This document shows, piece by piece, positions 36,238 to 44,726 of a stretch of 64,000 bases of DNA (position 1 is the stretch's first letter; each line of letters starts with the position of its first letter). The stretch lies in NCBI RefSeq assembly GCF_020880995.1, contig NZ_JAJISD010000001.1:310001-374000 (forward strand), given 5' to 3'. The DNA is from Reyranella aquatilis. GTDB lineage: Bacteria; Pseudomonadota; Alphaproteobacteria; Reyranellales; Reyranellaceae. Both the position numbers and the translations under genes were made by a program. The notes under the pieces were generated by a model. It saw only the letters and a program-made list of their open reading frames with translations. It was not told the origin of the DNA and made no database searches.

Positions 36238-37434
36238 ATGACCTCTAAGAAAACTTATACCCGACCCGACACTGTCTTGGCCGTCGCCGGCCGCGATCCT
36301 GAAAACAACTTCGGCATCGTCAATCCACCCGTCTATCACGCGTCGACGATCCTCTCGCCGACGATGGACAAGTTCGAGAACCGGATCCCGTTCGAGGGCT
36401 TCGGCTACGGACGCAATGGCACGCCGACGCAGAAGGCGCTGGAAGATGCCGTCGCCGCCATCGAAGGCGCGCACCGCTCCATCGCCGTGCAGTCGGGCCT
36501 GGCCGCCGTCACCGGCGCCATCGTGGGCTTCCTGAAGACCGGCGACCACATGCTGGTGACCGACAATGCCTACGGTCCGGCGCGCCGCTTCGCCAACACC
36601 ACGCTGAAGGGCTTCGGCGTCGAGACGACTTACTTCGATCCGATGATCGGACCCGAGGGCATCGCCAAGCTGATGCGGCCGAACACGAAGGTCCTCTATC
36701 TCGAGGCGCCAGGCTCACAGACCTTCGAGGTCCAGGACGTCGCCGGCATGGCCGCGGTCGCCAAGAAGGCCGGCGCGGCCGTGATGATCGACAATACCTG
36801 GGCGACGCCGCTCTACTTCAAGCCGTTCGAGCACGGCTGCGACATCTCCATTCACGCCGGCACCAAGTACATCGTCGGTCATTCGGATGCGATGATGGGC
36901 ATCATCTCCTGCGCCACGCGCCAGATGTTCGAAGTCGCGAAGACCGCCTGCCAGTCCTTCGGCTTCCATGCCGCGCCCGACGACTGCTACCTCGCGCTGC
37001 GCGGCCTGCGCACCATGGGCGTGCGCCTGCGCCATCACGAGAAGAGCGGCCTCGAGATCGCCCACTGGCTGAAGACACGTCCCGAGGTCGACAAGGTGCT
37101 GCACCCGGCCCTGCCCGATTGCCCCGGTCACGAGAACTGGAAGAAGCAGTTCAAGGGTTCGTCGGGCCTGTTCTCCTTCACCCTGCGCGACGGCATCAAG
37201 CGTCCCGCGGTGGCCGCCATGCTCGACGGCATGGACATCTTCGGCATGGGCGCAAGCTGGGGCGGCTACGAAAGCCTCATGATTCCCGCGCACCCCGACC
37301 AGTACCGCACAGCCGTGCCGTGGCCCGAGGGCAAGCAGCTGCTGCGCGTCCATATCGGACTGGAAGACGTCGAGGACCTCAAGACCGACCTGGCGGAAGG
37401 CTTCGAGCGGCTGAACCGGGCCCATAACGCCTGA
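36238..37434 (+). CDS. metC: cystathionine beta-lyase
   Basis: 398 residues of the Cys/Met PLP family. FGYGRNGTPTQKALEDAVA is the phosphate-loop region, and the PLP lysine is Lys210 in HAGTKYIVGHSDAMMG. WGGYESLMIPAHPDQYRT near the C terminus is typical of MetC. It cleaves cystathionine to homocysteine, pyruvate and ammonia. An 80-base gap separates it from sseA, and its stop codon lies inside a hairpin shared with the convergent gene. Confidence 0.9.
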   Translation: MTSKKTYTRPDTVLAVAGRDPENNFGIVNPPVYHASTILSPTMDKFENRIPFEGFGYGRNGTPTQKALEDAVAAIEGAHRSIAVQSGLAAVTGAIVGFLKTGDHMLVTDNAYGPARRFANTTLKGFGVETTYFDPMIGPEGIAKLMRPNTKVLYLEAPGSQTFEVQDVAGMAAVAKKAGAAVMIDNTWATPLYFKPFEHGCDISIHAGTKYIVGHSDAMMGIISCATRQMFEVAKTACQSFGFHAAPDDCYLALRGLRTMGVRLRHHEKSGLEIAHWLKTRPEVDKVLHPALPDCPGHENWKKQFKGSSGLFSFTLRDGIKRPAVAAMLDGMDIFGMGASWGGYESLMIPAHPDQYRTAVPWPEGKQLLRVHIGLEDVEDLKTDLAEGFERLNRAHNA

Positions 37435-37456
37435 TTTTTTTCAGGCCCCACGTTAT
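37424..37456. terminator. bidirectional hairpin at the metC 3' end
   Basis: Nested inverted repeats: ATAACG (37424-37429) with CGTTAT (37451-37456) outside, and CCTGA with TCAGG inside, around a TTTTTT loop. The metC stop codon is within it. Six Ts lie in the loop rather than after the stem, so efficiency is uncertain. Confidence 0.45.
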
Positions 37457-37475
37457 CAGGCGATCTCGGCCGCCA

Positions 37476-39839
37476 TCAAACCGAGGGCGGCTCGAACGAT
37501 ATCTTTGCGACCTGGCACCACGAGCATCGCAACGGTATCGAGCCGCTGACAGGATCGGCCCGATCGGTGCCGATGGCGCTGTTCAGGTTCGCGGCCAGAG
37601 GATGGCTGCGATCGTACGGCGTACCTTCACCGCCCTCGATCCACCACCCGTGTTGGCCGAACACGGCGCCTGATGCGAGGCCCGGCACGATGGCGGCGCG
37701 GGCGACCGCGTCGCCGCTCCGCGTGCTGATTCGAACCCAGTCGCCATGGGAGACCGAACGAGCAGCCGCATCTTCAGGCGACATCTCCACGATCGGGTCG
37801 GGCACCAGCCGGCGCAACGAGCCGATGTTACGGTGCTGGCTGTGGCAGTAGGCGACGCTCTTGGCACTGCCGAGACGCAACGGGTAGCCCGCTTCGGCCG
37901 ACGAAAGATCACCTACGTCGAGCGCCGGTATCGGTCGGTAGCCCGAAAGCATCAGGCGTTCCGAATAGATTTCGATCTTCCCGGTCGGCGTCGGGTAGCC
38001 GCGCGGGTGGCCGTCGTGCGCGAGCGACTGGCCGTCGAGTTGCGCCGTTCCATCGACCCTGACGCCTGCCGGAGAAGCGCGCAACATCCCGACGGTCAAT
38101 CCCGTCCTGGCAAGGGCCGCATCGTGGCCGCGGTCGGCATCGAGGTCGAACATCCGGTCACCGAGGCCAAGCCCAGCAGCGAGCCCCATCACGATATCGG
38201 TGTCGGAGCGCGCCTCGCCGACCGGCGCGACGACGGGGGGCCGCAGCTGGACGTGCCGCAGCCCCTCGAGGCTGCCGTCGAATCCCGTGCGCAATCCTTC
38301 CCGCTCCCAAGAGGTCGCGGCGGGCAGGATGATGTCCGCGTAACACGCCGTCGCATTGATGAAGAAATCCGCATGGACGTGGAATTCGAGTGCGGACAGC
38401 GCCTTGCGGGCCATCTCCGTATCCGGCTGCGAAACCAGGAGGTTGGTGCCGAACGACACCAGCGCGCGCAAGGGATAAGGCGCCTTCGTCAGCACCGCCT
38501 TATAGACGTCGCGGGCCGTCACCCAGCCTTGAAGGCCGGGACCCAATGGCCGCTCGGCGAGACCCAGCGCCTTGTCACGCTGCGCCGCGGACAGGAGATC
38601 CTGGCCGGAGATGTCGACGAAGGGCGCCGCGCCGCCGGGCACGTTACCCCCCTCGCGACCGTAGCTGCCTGTGAGCGCGTACAGGATTGAAATCGCGCGA
38701 TCAGTCTGTGTGGCCGTAACGCTCTGCCCGACACCGTTCCAGGCGTAGTAGGCCACCGACTTCGCGCCTGCGATGATATCGGCCGCCTTCGCGAGGTCGC
38801 CGGGCTCGATGCCGCTCACGTCGGCAACACGCTCCGGTGGGTATTCCGCGGCGGCCCTCGCGAACAACTCAAGTGCCGTATGGCAGAGCACGGGGCCGGA
38901 CAGAGTCTCGATAGTGCCATGCCACCGCAGGACGGGTGTGCCCTCCGTCTCCTTGCCGCTTCGATCCAGGGGCAAGAGGCCACCGCCTTCGCCGGCATGG
39001 GAATACAGAATGTCGCTCCGTCCGGCGGCCCGAAGATCGCTTTCGCGAAGAAAACGGCCCGTGTCGGCGCGCACCAGCAGGCTGGCGTTCGTCCAGGCCG
39101 CAACGAAGTCCTGATCGAAGCGTCCACTTGAGACCAGCAGGTTCGCAAGCCCAAGGGCAACCGCCTGGTCCGTACCGGGGCGCACGCGCAGCCACTGGGT
39201 CGCACGCTTCGCCAGTGCCGTGGGCCGCGGGTCGACCACGATCATCCGTGCACCGCGCTTCAGCCCCTTCTGTATCTCCACCTGCCGAGCGAGCCAGGTG
39301 GCTGCAGGATTGTTACCCCACAGAACGACGCAGTCGGTATTGGCGAAATCGGGCGTTCCGATATCGTGGCCATAGGTGAAGCGCGAGGCGTAGTCTTTGT
39401 GCCAGTTACAGATTTCGGTTCCGTAGATGGTGTTCGGGCTGCCGTAGGCGCGGATGAAGCGCTCGATCCATGAGATCGAGTCCGAAATGTGCGACCCGCT
39501 CGGCGTGGTGACGGAGAAGGCAACCTGTTCGGCGCCGTGCGTCGCTCGGATGGCCGAGAGGCGTGTTGCGATTTCGGCCAGCGCCTCGTCCCAACTGACC
39601 GGCTTCCAGCCGGGATCGGCTGCGCCCTTCGGCTGCGTGCGGCGAAGAGGACGCATCACCCGCTCCGGATGATAGACGAGTTCCGGCGCTGCCCGACCTT
39701 TGGGACACAGTGCCTGGCCTGTCGGGTGATCCGGCAACGGATCAACTCGCAGCAACCGCCCGCCTTCGACGACGGCGACGCAGCCGCAGCGCGACCGGCA
39801 TTGCGTACAGAAGGCCGCAATCTTCTGCGCTTCAACCAT
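37476..39839 (-). CDS. molybdopterin-dependent oxidoreductase, DMSO-reductase superfamily
   Basis: 787 residues. The N-terminal [4Fe-4S] motif is FCTQCRSRCG followed by a fourth Cys in GQALCPKGRA. YGTEICNWHKDYASRF has a Cys that is a good candidate Mo/W ligand. VVLWGNNPAATW and PATSWEREGLRT are cofactor-binding segments. No Tat signal is present, so the enzyme is cytoplasmic. No electron-transfer subunit or membrane anchor gene lies alongside. AGGAG lies 7 bases before ATG 39839; an upstream in-frame start is less well placed. Substrate unknown. Confidence 0.82.
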   Translation of the reverse strand: MVEAQKIAAFCTQCRSRCGCVAVVEGGRLLRVDPLPDHPTGQALCPKGRAAPELVYHPERVMRPLRRTQPKGAADPGWKPVSWDEALAEIATRLSAIRATHGAEQVAFSVTTPSGSHISDSISWIERFIRAYGSPNTIYGTEICNWHKDYASRFTYGHDIGTPDFANTDCVVLWGNNPAATWLARQVEIQKGLKRGARMIVVDPRPTALAKRATQWLRVRPGTDQAVALGLANLLVSSGRFDQDFVAAWTNASLLVRADTGRFLRESDLRAAGRSDILYSHAGEGGGLLPLDRSGKETEGTPVLRWHGTIETLSGPVLCHTALELFARAAAEYPPERVADVSGIEPGDLAKAADIIAGAKSVAYYAWNGVGQSVTATQTDRAISILYALTGSYGREGGNVPGGAAPFVDISGQDLLSAAQRDKALGLAERPLGPGLQGWVTARDVYKAVLTKAPYPLRALVSFGTNLLVSQPDTEMARKALSALEFHVHADFFINATACYADIILPAATSWEREGLRTGFDGSLEGLRHVQLRPPVVAPVGEARSDTDIVMGLAAGLGLGDRMFDLDADRGHDAALARTGLTVGMLRASPAGVRVDGTAQLDGQSLAHDGHPRGYPTPTGKIEIYSERLMLSGYRPIPALDVGDLSSAEAGYPLRLGSAKSVAYCHSQHRNIGSLRRLVPDPIVEMSPEDAAARSVSHGDWVRISTRSGDAVARAAIVPGLASGAVFGQHGWWIEGGEGTPYDRSHPLAANLNSAIGTDRADPVSGSIPLRCSWCQVAKISFEPPSV

Positions 39840-39923
39840 CTCCACGCTCCTGCTCGACTTCACGATCGTCGCGTTCGTCTCGCCACTGCCGCCTCGCGAA
39901 CCGTAAGGATACGAAGCCTGGGT

Positions 39924-40412
39924 TCAGCCGCTCTTGCAGTCGCTGCAGACACCGGTCACTTCCAGCGTCATTTCCCGCGCGGTGAAACCGCGACTCGAGG
40001 CGGCGGCGACGATGGTGTCGGAAACGCCGTCTCCCTCGATCTCCTCGGCGTTCCCGCATTCGGCACAGATCAGGAAGAAGCCGCGATGGGCCTCGCCGGG
40101 ATGGCTGCAACCGACGAAGGCGTTCATGCGCTCGATACGGTGGATCAGACCGTTTTCGATCAGGAAGTCGAGCGCGCGATAGACGGTGGGCGGTGCGGAG
40201 CCCAGATCCTCGTTGCGCAGGCTGTCGAGCAGCGCATAGGCGCCCACCGGCTTGTGGCTCGACCAGACGAGCTCGAGCACCCGGCGGCGCAGCGGCGTGA
40301 ATCGCAGGTCCTTGGCCGCGCAAAGCTTCTCGGCCGCAGCGATGGCGTCCTCGACGCAATGCTCATGATCGTGGGCGTGCCCGGCGGGCGCCGCTTTGGC
40401 GGGTTTCTTCAC
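39924..40412 (-). CDS. zur: Fur-family repressor, Zur-like
   Basis: 162 residues from GTG 40412, which has GGAG just upstream; a TTG 18 bases earlier is less likely because it would follow the putative -10 too closely. The winged helix contains TPLRRRVLELVWSSHKPVGAYALLD. Metal sites include a His-rich N terminus, HRGFFLICAECGNAEEI and the C-terminal GVCSDCKSG, giving the two CxxC pairs of the structural zinc. PPTVYRALDFLIENGLIHR fits Zur more than Fur. It should repress zinc uptake genes; none are in this window. Confidence 0.82.
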   Translation of the reverse strand: MKKPAKAAPAGHAHDHEHCVEDAIAAAEKLCAAKDLRFTPLRRRVLELVWSSHKPVGAYALLDSLRNEDLGSAPPTVYRALDFLIENGLIHRIERMNAFVGCSHPGEAHRGFFLICAECGNAEEIEGDGVSDTIVAAASSRGFTAREMTLEVTGVCSDCKSG

Positions 40413-40444
40413 GGGGCTCCGATTTGCCAACCGAGTACCCGCCG

Positions 40445-40474
40445 ATTATACGCGCCGTTCCTTCCGGAGGCCAA
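40445..40474 (-). promoter_or_regulatory. putative zur promoter
   Basis: On the minus strand TTGGCC (40469-40474) lies 18 bases before an exact TATAAT (40445-40450). A start about 7 bases later would give a leader of about 26 bases to the GTG at 40412. The same segment contains a weaker plus-strand candidate for hisI (TTGCCA 40424-40429, 17 bases, TATACG), so the two promoters would overlap. Confidence 0.45.
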
Positions 40475-40504
40475 GGCTCGCCCCCATCCCGCAGCGGTGC
40501 CCCA

Positions 40505-40918
40505 ATGACGACCCCGACGACCTACCAACAGCCCGAAATCGACGCCGCCCTCGCCGTCATCAAGTTCGACGCACAGGGGCTCGTGCCCGCCATCGCCCAG
40601 CAGCACGATACGGGCGAGATCCTGATGATGGCCTGGATGGACCGCGGCGCCGTCGCGGAGACGATGCGCACGGGTCGTGCATGCTACTGGTCGCGCTCGC
40701 GCAAGGCGCCCTGGCGCAAGGGCGACACCTCGGGTCACATCCAGACCCTGGTCGAACTGCGCATCGATTGCGACGGCGACACGCTGCTGGCGCTGGTCGA
40801 CCAGACCGGCGTCGCCTGCCACACCGGGCGGCACAACTGCTTCTTCCGCGCGATCCGCGACGGTGTGCTCGCAGAGATCGCTCCCATCGAGATCGACATG
40901 GAGAAGGACAAGGTTTGA
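40505..40918 (+). CDS. hisI: phosphoribosyl-AMP cyclohydrolase
   Basis: 137 residues, without a fused hisE domain, as usual in alphaproteobacteria. Motifs YWSRSRKAPWRKGDTSGH and ACHTGRHNCFFRAI, with zinc-binding cysteines, are characteristic. It opens the ring of phosphoribosyl-AMP in histidine synthesis. ATG 40505 is preferred because the family match begins soon after it; the in-frame extension upstream overlaps the divergent zur region. No other his gene is adjacent. Confidence 0.92.
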   Translation: MTTPTTYQQPEIDAALAVIKFDAQGLVPAIAQQHDTGEILMMAWMDRGAVAETMRTGRACYWSRSRKAPWRKGDTSGHIQTLVELRIDCDGDTLLALVDQTGVACHTGRHNCFFRAIRDGVLAEIAPIEIDMEKDKV

Positions 40919-41391
40919 GCAAGCTCTCATCGACGCGCCGCGGCTTCCTCCTCTCGGCGTCTCTCCTGCCGCTCGTCGCCTGCGCCCCTCCTCCCTCGGC
41001 GCCCCGTCACACGCTCTCGCTGCGCGGCGACCGCCTGGTCGCCCTGATCCAGAGGACCGGCAAGGACAACATGACCGCGCCCGAGGCCTTCGCGCTGATG
41101 GGCATCACGAACGAGGGCCGCGACATCCCGGTTCGCCAGCTCGCCGACGACGGTCCGGACGGCCGCTACGTCGTGAACCTGGTGAACATCCGCAAGATCC
41201 ACGAGTTCGTCTTCCAGCGCCGCCAGGGCGACGTGCTGGTGCTGCATTCCGCCGACACGGCCTTCAAGCGCTTGCAGAGCGTCCGCTATGCCCGCAACGG
41301 CAAGCCGTCGATCATCACCGACACTGCATTCGCCGAACGAGATTTCCAGGAGCAGATCGCCTTTTGGTTCGCCCGTATCCCGGGCCGGTAG
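40915..41391 (+). CDS. putative Tat-exported lipoprotein of unknown function
   Basis: 158 residues from a TTG that overlaps the hisI stop (TTGA). The N terminus holds STRRGFLL, a twin-arginine motif, and then LPLVAC, a lipobox-like cleavage site with Cys about residue 23, so it is likely Tat-exported and lipid-anchored. The remainder is predicted alpha/beta without known motifs. The short distance and overlap suggest cotranscription with hisI. I do not recognise the family. Confidence 0.6.
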   Translation: MSKLSSTRRGFLLSASLLPLVACAPPPSAPRHTLSLRGDRLVALIQRTGKDNMTAPEAFALMGITNEGRDIPVRQLADDGPDGRYVVNLVNIRKIHEFVFQRRQGDVLVLHSADTAFKRLQSVRYARNGKPSIITDTAFAERDFQEQIAFWFARIPGR

Positions 41392-41406
41392 TAATGTGAC
41401 GGCGAG

Positions 41407-42582
41407 ATGACAATCGCTGTCTCTTCGCCGACCACGACCGCCCGCCGCACCCTCGCCGTCTGCGGCGGCGCCCATGCCCTGCATGACGGCTTCACCGATC
41501 TGCTCAACGTGCTCTACCCGCTGCTGCAGTCGCAGTTCGGCCTGAGCTACGGTGCCATCGGAGCCCTCAAGACCTGCTATTCCGGGGCGATGGCCACGGG
41601 CCAGATCCCGTCGGGCCTGCTGGCCGAGCGCTTCGGCGGCGTGCGTATCCTCGCCCTTGGCACGCTGATGATTGCGGGCGGATACGCGCTCGCGGGCCTG
41701 AGCGGCTCGCTCTACGGGGTGATCGCCGGACTGATTCTGGCGGGTATCGGCGCCAGCACCCAGCATCCGATCGGCTCCAGCCTCGTGGCCGCCGCCTATC
41801 ACGGTCCCCGCTCGCGCACCGCGCTCGGCACCTACAATTTCACCGGCGACGTCGGGAAGGTGCTGCTGCCCGCCCTCTTCGCGCTGGTCGCTGCGGCGCT
41901 CGGCTGGCAGCAGGCGCTCGTCGTGATGGCTGCCCTCGCCGTCGTCGGTGCGGGGATCATCATCGCGTCGCTGAAGCCCATCGTGATGCACGGCAAGGCC
42001 GAGCCGTCGAAGGCGGTCGCGGGCCAAGACCGACCCTGGGCCTACTGGCTGCTTTTCTCGATCCACATCGCCGACGACCTGGTGCGCACCGGCTTCCTGA
42101 TCTTCCTGCCGTTCCTGCTCCGCAACAAGGGCGCCGACCTGCCCACCATCGGCCTTGGCCTGTCGCTGCTCTTCGCGGGTGGTGCGGCGGGCAAGCTCGT
42201 GATGGGCTGGGTGGGCCAGAAGCTCGGCGTCGTGCCCTCGGTCCTGCTGACCGAGATCGCCACGACGCTCCTCATCCTCGCGGCCCTGCCGCTGCCACTC
42301 GACTATGCGCTGCTGTTGCTGCCGGCCGTCGGGCTGATGCTTAACGGCACCTCGTCGGTGCTCTACGGCACGATCCCGGAGTTCGTCAGTCCGGAGCGGC
42401 GGACCAAGGCTTTCGCCGTCTTCTATACCGGCGGCTCCGTCGCCGGCGCGACGGGCCCCTTGCTGTTCGGGCTGCTGGGCGACTTGATCGGCCTGACGAC
42501 GGCTCTCGTCGCCGTTTCCTGCGTCGCCCTCACCACGGTACCGATGGTGTGGGCGCTGCGTCCTGCCTTCGCGGACGACTGA
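41407..42582 (+). CDS. MFS transporter, Fsr (fosmidomycin resistance)-like
   Basis: 391 residues with twelve predicted helices. The N-terminal ALHDGFTDLLNVLYPLLQSQ and the loop GLLAERFGGVRILALG match the Fsr branch of the major facilitator superfamily. Members export small toxic molecules, but a natural substrate is not known. It lies 15 bases after the lipoprotein gene and converges on the MlrC-like gene with a 19-base gap. Confidence 0.82.
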   Translation: MTIAVSSPTTTARRTLAVCGGAHALHDGFTDLLNVLYPLLQSQFGLSYGAIGALKTCYSGAMATGQIPSGLLAERFGGVRILALGTLMIAGGYALAGLSGSLYGVIAGLILAGIGASTQHPIGSSLVAAAYHGPRSRTALGTYNFTGDVGKVLLPALFALVAAALGWQQALVVMAALAVVGAGIIIASLKPIVMHGKAEPSKAVAGQDRPWAYWLLFSIHIADDLVRTGFLIFLPFLLRNKGADLPTIGLGLSLLFAGGAAGKLVMGWVGQKLGVVPSVLLTEIATTLLILAALPLPLDYALLLLPAVGLMLNGTSSVLYGTIPEFVSPERRTKAFAVFYTGGSVAGATGPLLFGLLGDLIGLTTALVAVSCVALTTVPMVWALRPAFADD

Positions 42583-42601
42583 GCCAGCCAGGCGCCGGCC
42601 G

Positions 42602-44128
42602 TCAGGCCCCCTGCCAGACCGGTCCCATCGGCTTCAAGCGGATCCCCTTGCGCAGGTGCTTGTAGGGCATGTCGACCGGATCGGTGATGTGCGCGCCGGT
42701 CGAGCGCACGACCAGGATCGTCTCGGCGATAGGCTGGAAGTCGGCGCGAAAATGCACCGTCGATTTCAGCCCGAGGATCGGCACCTGCGAGGGTTCGACG
42801 CCGACGGCGCGGAACATCTCCTGGTCGGCCGCCTGCACGCGCTTGCAGGCCAGCACGGCCGATACGCCCGAGGCTTCGTCGGTGACGAGGGCCATCGGTC
42901 CGATCTGGAACTTCGCGCCGCCGTAGAACGGGCCCGTGCCGGTGAAGACTCCGCTGCCGATCTTGACCACGCGCCAGTCGGCCTCGACCGGCTTCTCGCC
43001 GCCATAGCCGACCACCGCGCCGATGCCGCGGCGCATGACGTTGCCCTCGCCCGTCTCGACCGCGGCCTTCGCCGAGCCCTCGTCGACGATCATGCCGATG
43101 ACCGCACCCTTGGCTTTGTGACGCATCAGGGCCGCCAGCAGACCGATCGTGTCGGAGGTGCCGCCGGCGCCGGGATTGTCCTGTACGTCGGCGAGAACGA
43201 CAGGCCTGCTCGCGTTCTTCGACAGTTCGATGGCGCGCAGCGCGGCCTGGTCGGGATCGAGCAGCTCGCCGTCGAAGGCCTTCTCCTGCGCCTTCACCGT
43301 CGCGGCGAGCTTGTCGGCGGCCGCCTCGACCGCTTCCTTGTCGTGGCCGTAGACGACCAGCGCCGGTCCGCACTGCGCGATGTCGGCGGGCGGGAAACCC
43401 GGCGTGTGCGTGACGCTGACGATACCCTGGTTGTGACTCTTCTCGCCGGCCTCGAGTTCGCCCACGAGCTCGAAGATGCCTTTGGCCGGTTCGATGAAGG
43501 TGCACTGCCAGACCAGGGGGATCAGGAAATCGAGCTGGCGATAGGCGCGATAGACCGGCCGTTTCTCGCGCAGCAGCTTGTCGAGAAGTTCGATGGCGCG
43601 CTTGCCCGTCACGGCCATGTCGACGTGGGGATAGGTTCGATACCCGACCAACGCCGTGGCGAGCTTGGCCATTTCGGGCGTGAGGTTGGCGTGATAGTCG
43701 AGGCTCGCCACGATCGGCAGCTCTTCACCCACGATCCCACGGATGCGCCTCAGCAGTTCGCCCTCACCGTCCTCGGTGTTTTCCGCGACCATTGCGCCGT
43801 GCAGATCCAGGTAGATGGCGTCGAACGGTCCGTGCTTCTTCAGATCCTCATCGAACAGCGCCCACATTCTCTCGAAAGCATCTTCCGTCACGTAGGATGC
43901 CGGCGCCGCGGCCGCCCAGGCCAGCGGCACGATCTCGTGGCCGAGTTCGGCCAGCTTCTTCACCGCGCCCGCGATGGGTATGTTAAAGCCTTCCACGCCA
44001 GGGATCATTTCGGCGCCGCGCAGCAGCGGCGGCCAGGCGTCGGCCCGTACGAACTCCTCCCAGGTCGCCTGCTGCGGCGCAAAAGTGTTCGTCTCGTGCT
44101 GAAAGCCGCCAACCGCGATACGCGCCAT
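42602..44128 (-). CDS. M81-family metallopeptidase (MlrC-like)
   Basis: 508 residues. Near the N terminus VGGFQHETNTFAP supplies a metal-binding His/Glu motif, YLDLHGAMVAE and SLDYHANLTPEM provide further ligands, and ADVQDNPGAGGTSDTI marks the C-terminal MlrC domain. MlrC was first described in microcystin breakdown; most homologues likely act on other small peptides or amides. The gene is divergent from a short plus-strand gene by 78 bases. No neighbouring peptide transporter is visible. Confidence 0.85.
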   Translation of the reverse strand: MARIAVGGFQHETNTFAPQQATWEEFVRADAWPPLLRGAEMIPGVEGFNIPIAGAVKKLAELGHEIVPLAWAAAAPASYVTEDAFERMWALFDEDLKKHGPFDAIYLDLHGAMVAENTEDGEGELLRRIRGIVGEELPIVASLDYHANLTPEMAKLATALVGYRTYPHVDMAVTGKRAIELLDKLLREKRPVYRAYRQLDFLIPLVWQCTFIEPAKGIFELVGELEAGEKSHNQGIVSVTHTPGFPPADIAQCGPALVVYGHDKEAVEAAADKLAATVKAQEKAFDGELLDPDQAALRAIELSKNASRPVVLADVQDNPGAGGTSDTIGLLAALMRHKAKGAVIGMIVDEGSAKAAVETGEGNVMRRGIGAVVGYGGEKPVEADWRVVKIGSGVFTGTGPFYGGAKFQIGPMALVTDEASGVSAVLACKRVQAADQEMFRAVGVEPSQVPILGLKSTVHFRADFQPIAETILVVRSTGAHITDPVDMPYKHLRKGIRLKPMGPVWQGA

Positions 44129-44206
44129 CCCGTCTCTCCCAAGAACTCCGTTAGGGGTCGGACCATATCACTGAATTCCGGCCACGACGCGCCTGCGAGG
44201 CAGCGA

Positions 44207-44614
44207 ATGCCCAGCACCGGCGTCGCGACCGGCATGAGCAGCCTTTCCTGGCCGTCCTTCCTCAAGAACTTCCCCAGCGGACATCTCGTCGTCGCCGTCG
44301 CGGTGGATGTTGGCGCCGACGAAATCGGCAGTCGCCGGTTGCGCGGCCTTCGCGATCTGTTGCGCCAAGTCGTTGGTGGTTTGAGCTTGCGCGGTGCCTT
44401 CGCTCTCACGGTATCGCGCGCCGCGGGATTTCCTGAGATTTTGTGTGCATTCGAGGTCGAATCCGACGCGAGGCTTTTGACCAGGTTGGTTCGTGCCCGG
44501 ATAGCCGAAGGCTATCCCGGCTTCGCGTCGCAGTATGTCTTTCGTCTCGACGACCCACTTGAGGCTGCGCTGAGAGCCGGCCGCTGGAGCAACGGCGACA
44601 TAGACCAGCGCTGA
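44207..44614 (+). CDS. hypothetical protein, 135 residues
   Basis: Starts at ATG 44207 with GAGG 8 bases upstream. The sequence has a mixed alpha/beta composition, such as HLVVAVAVDVGADEIGSRRL and ARIAEGYPGFASQYVF, and ends near DDPLEAALRAGRWSNGD. The plus-strand reading looks protein-like, while the overlapping minus-strand frames are Arg-rich and less convincing. I cannot assign a family; a stand-alone regulator or adaptor for the kinase cluster downstream is only a guess. Confidence 0.5.
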   Translation: MPSTGVATGMSSLSWPSFLKNFPSGHLVVAVAVDVGADEIGSRRLRGLRDLLRQVVGGLSLRGAFALTVSRAAGFPEILCAFEVESDARLLTRLVRARIAEGYPGFASQYVFRLDDPLEAALRAGRWSNGDIDQR

Positions 44615-44726
44615 ATGCGCACGATCGACGATCTTGCGTGTACGCGATGAATCCTTCTCGTACTATCGCGCCGACATCCGAACGCCTGCGGGCGTCCCCA
44701 CACCCCCTGCGAATTCCGTTCATCCA

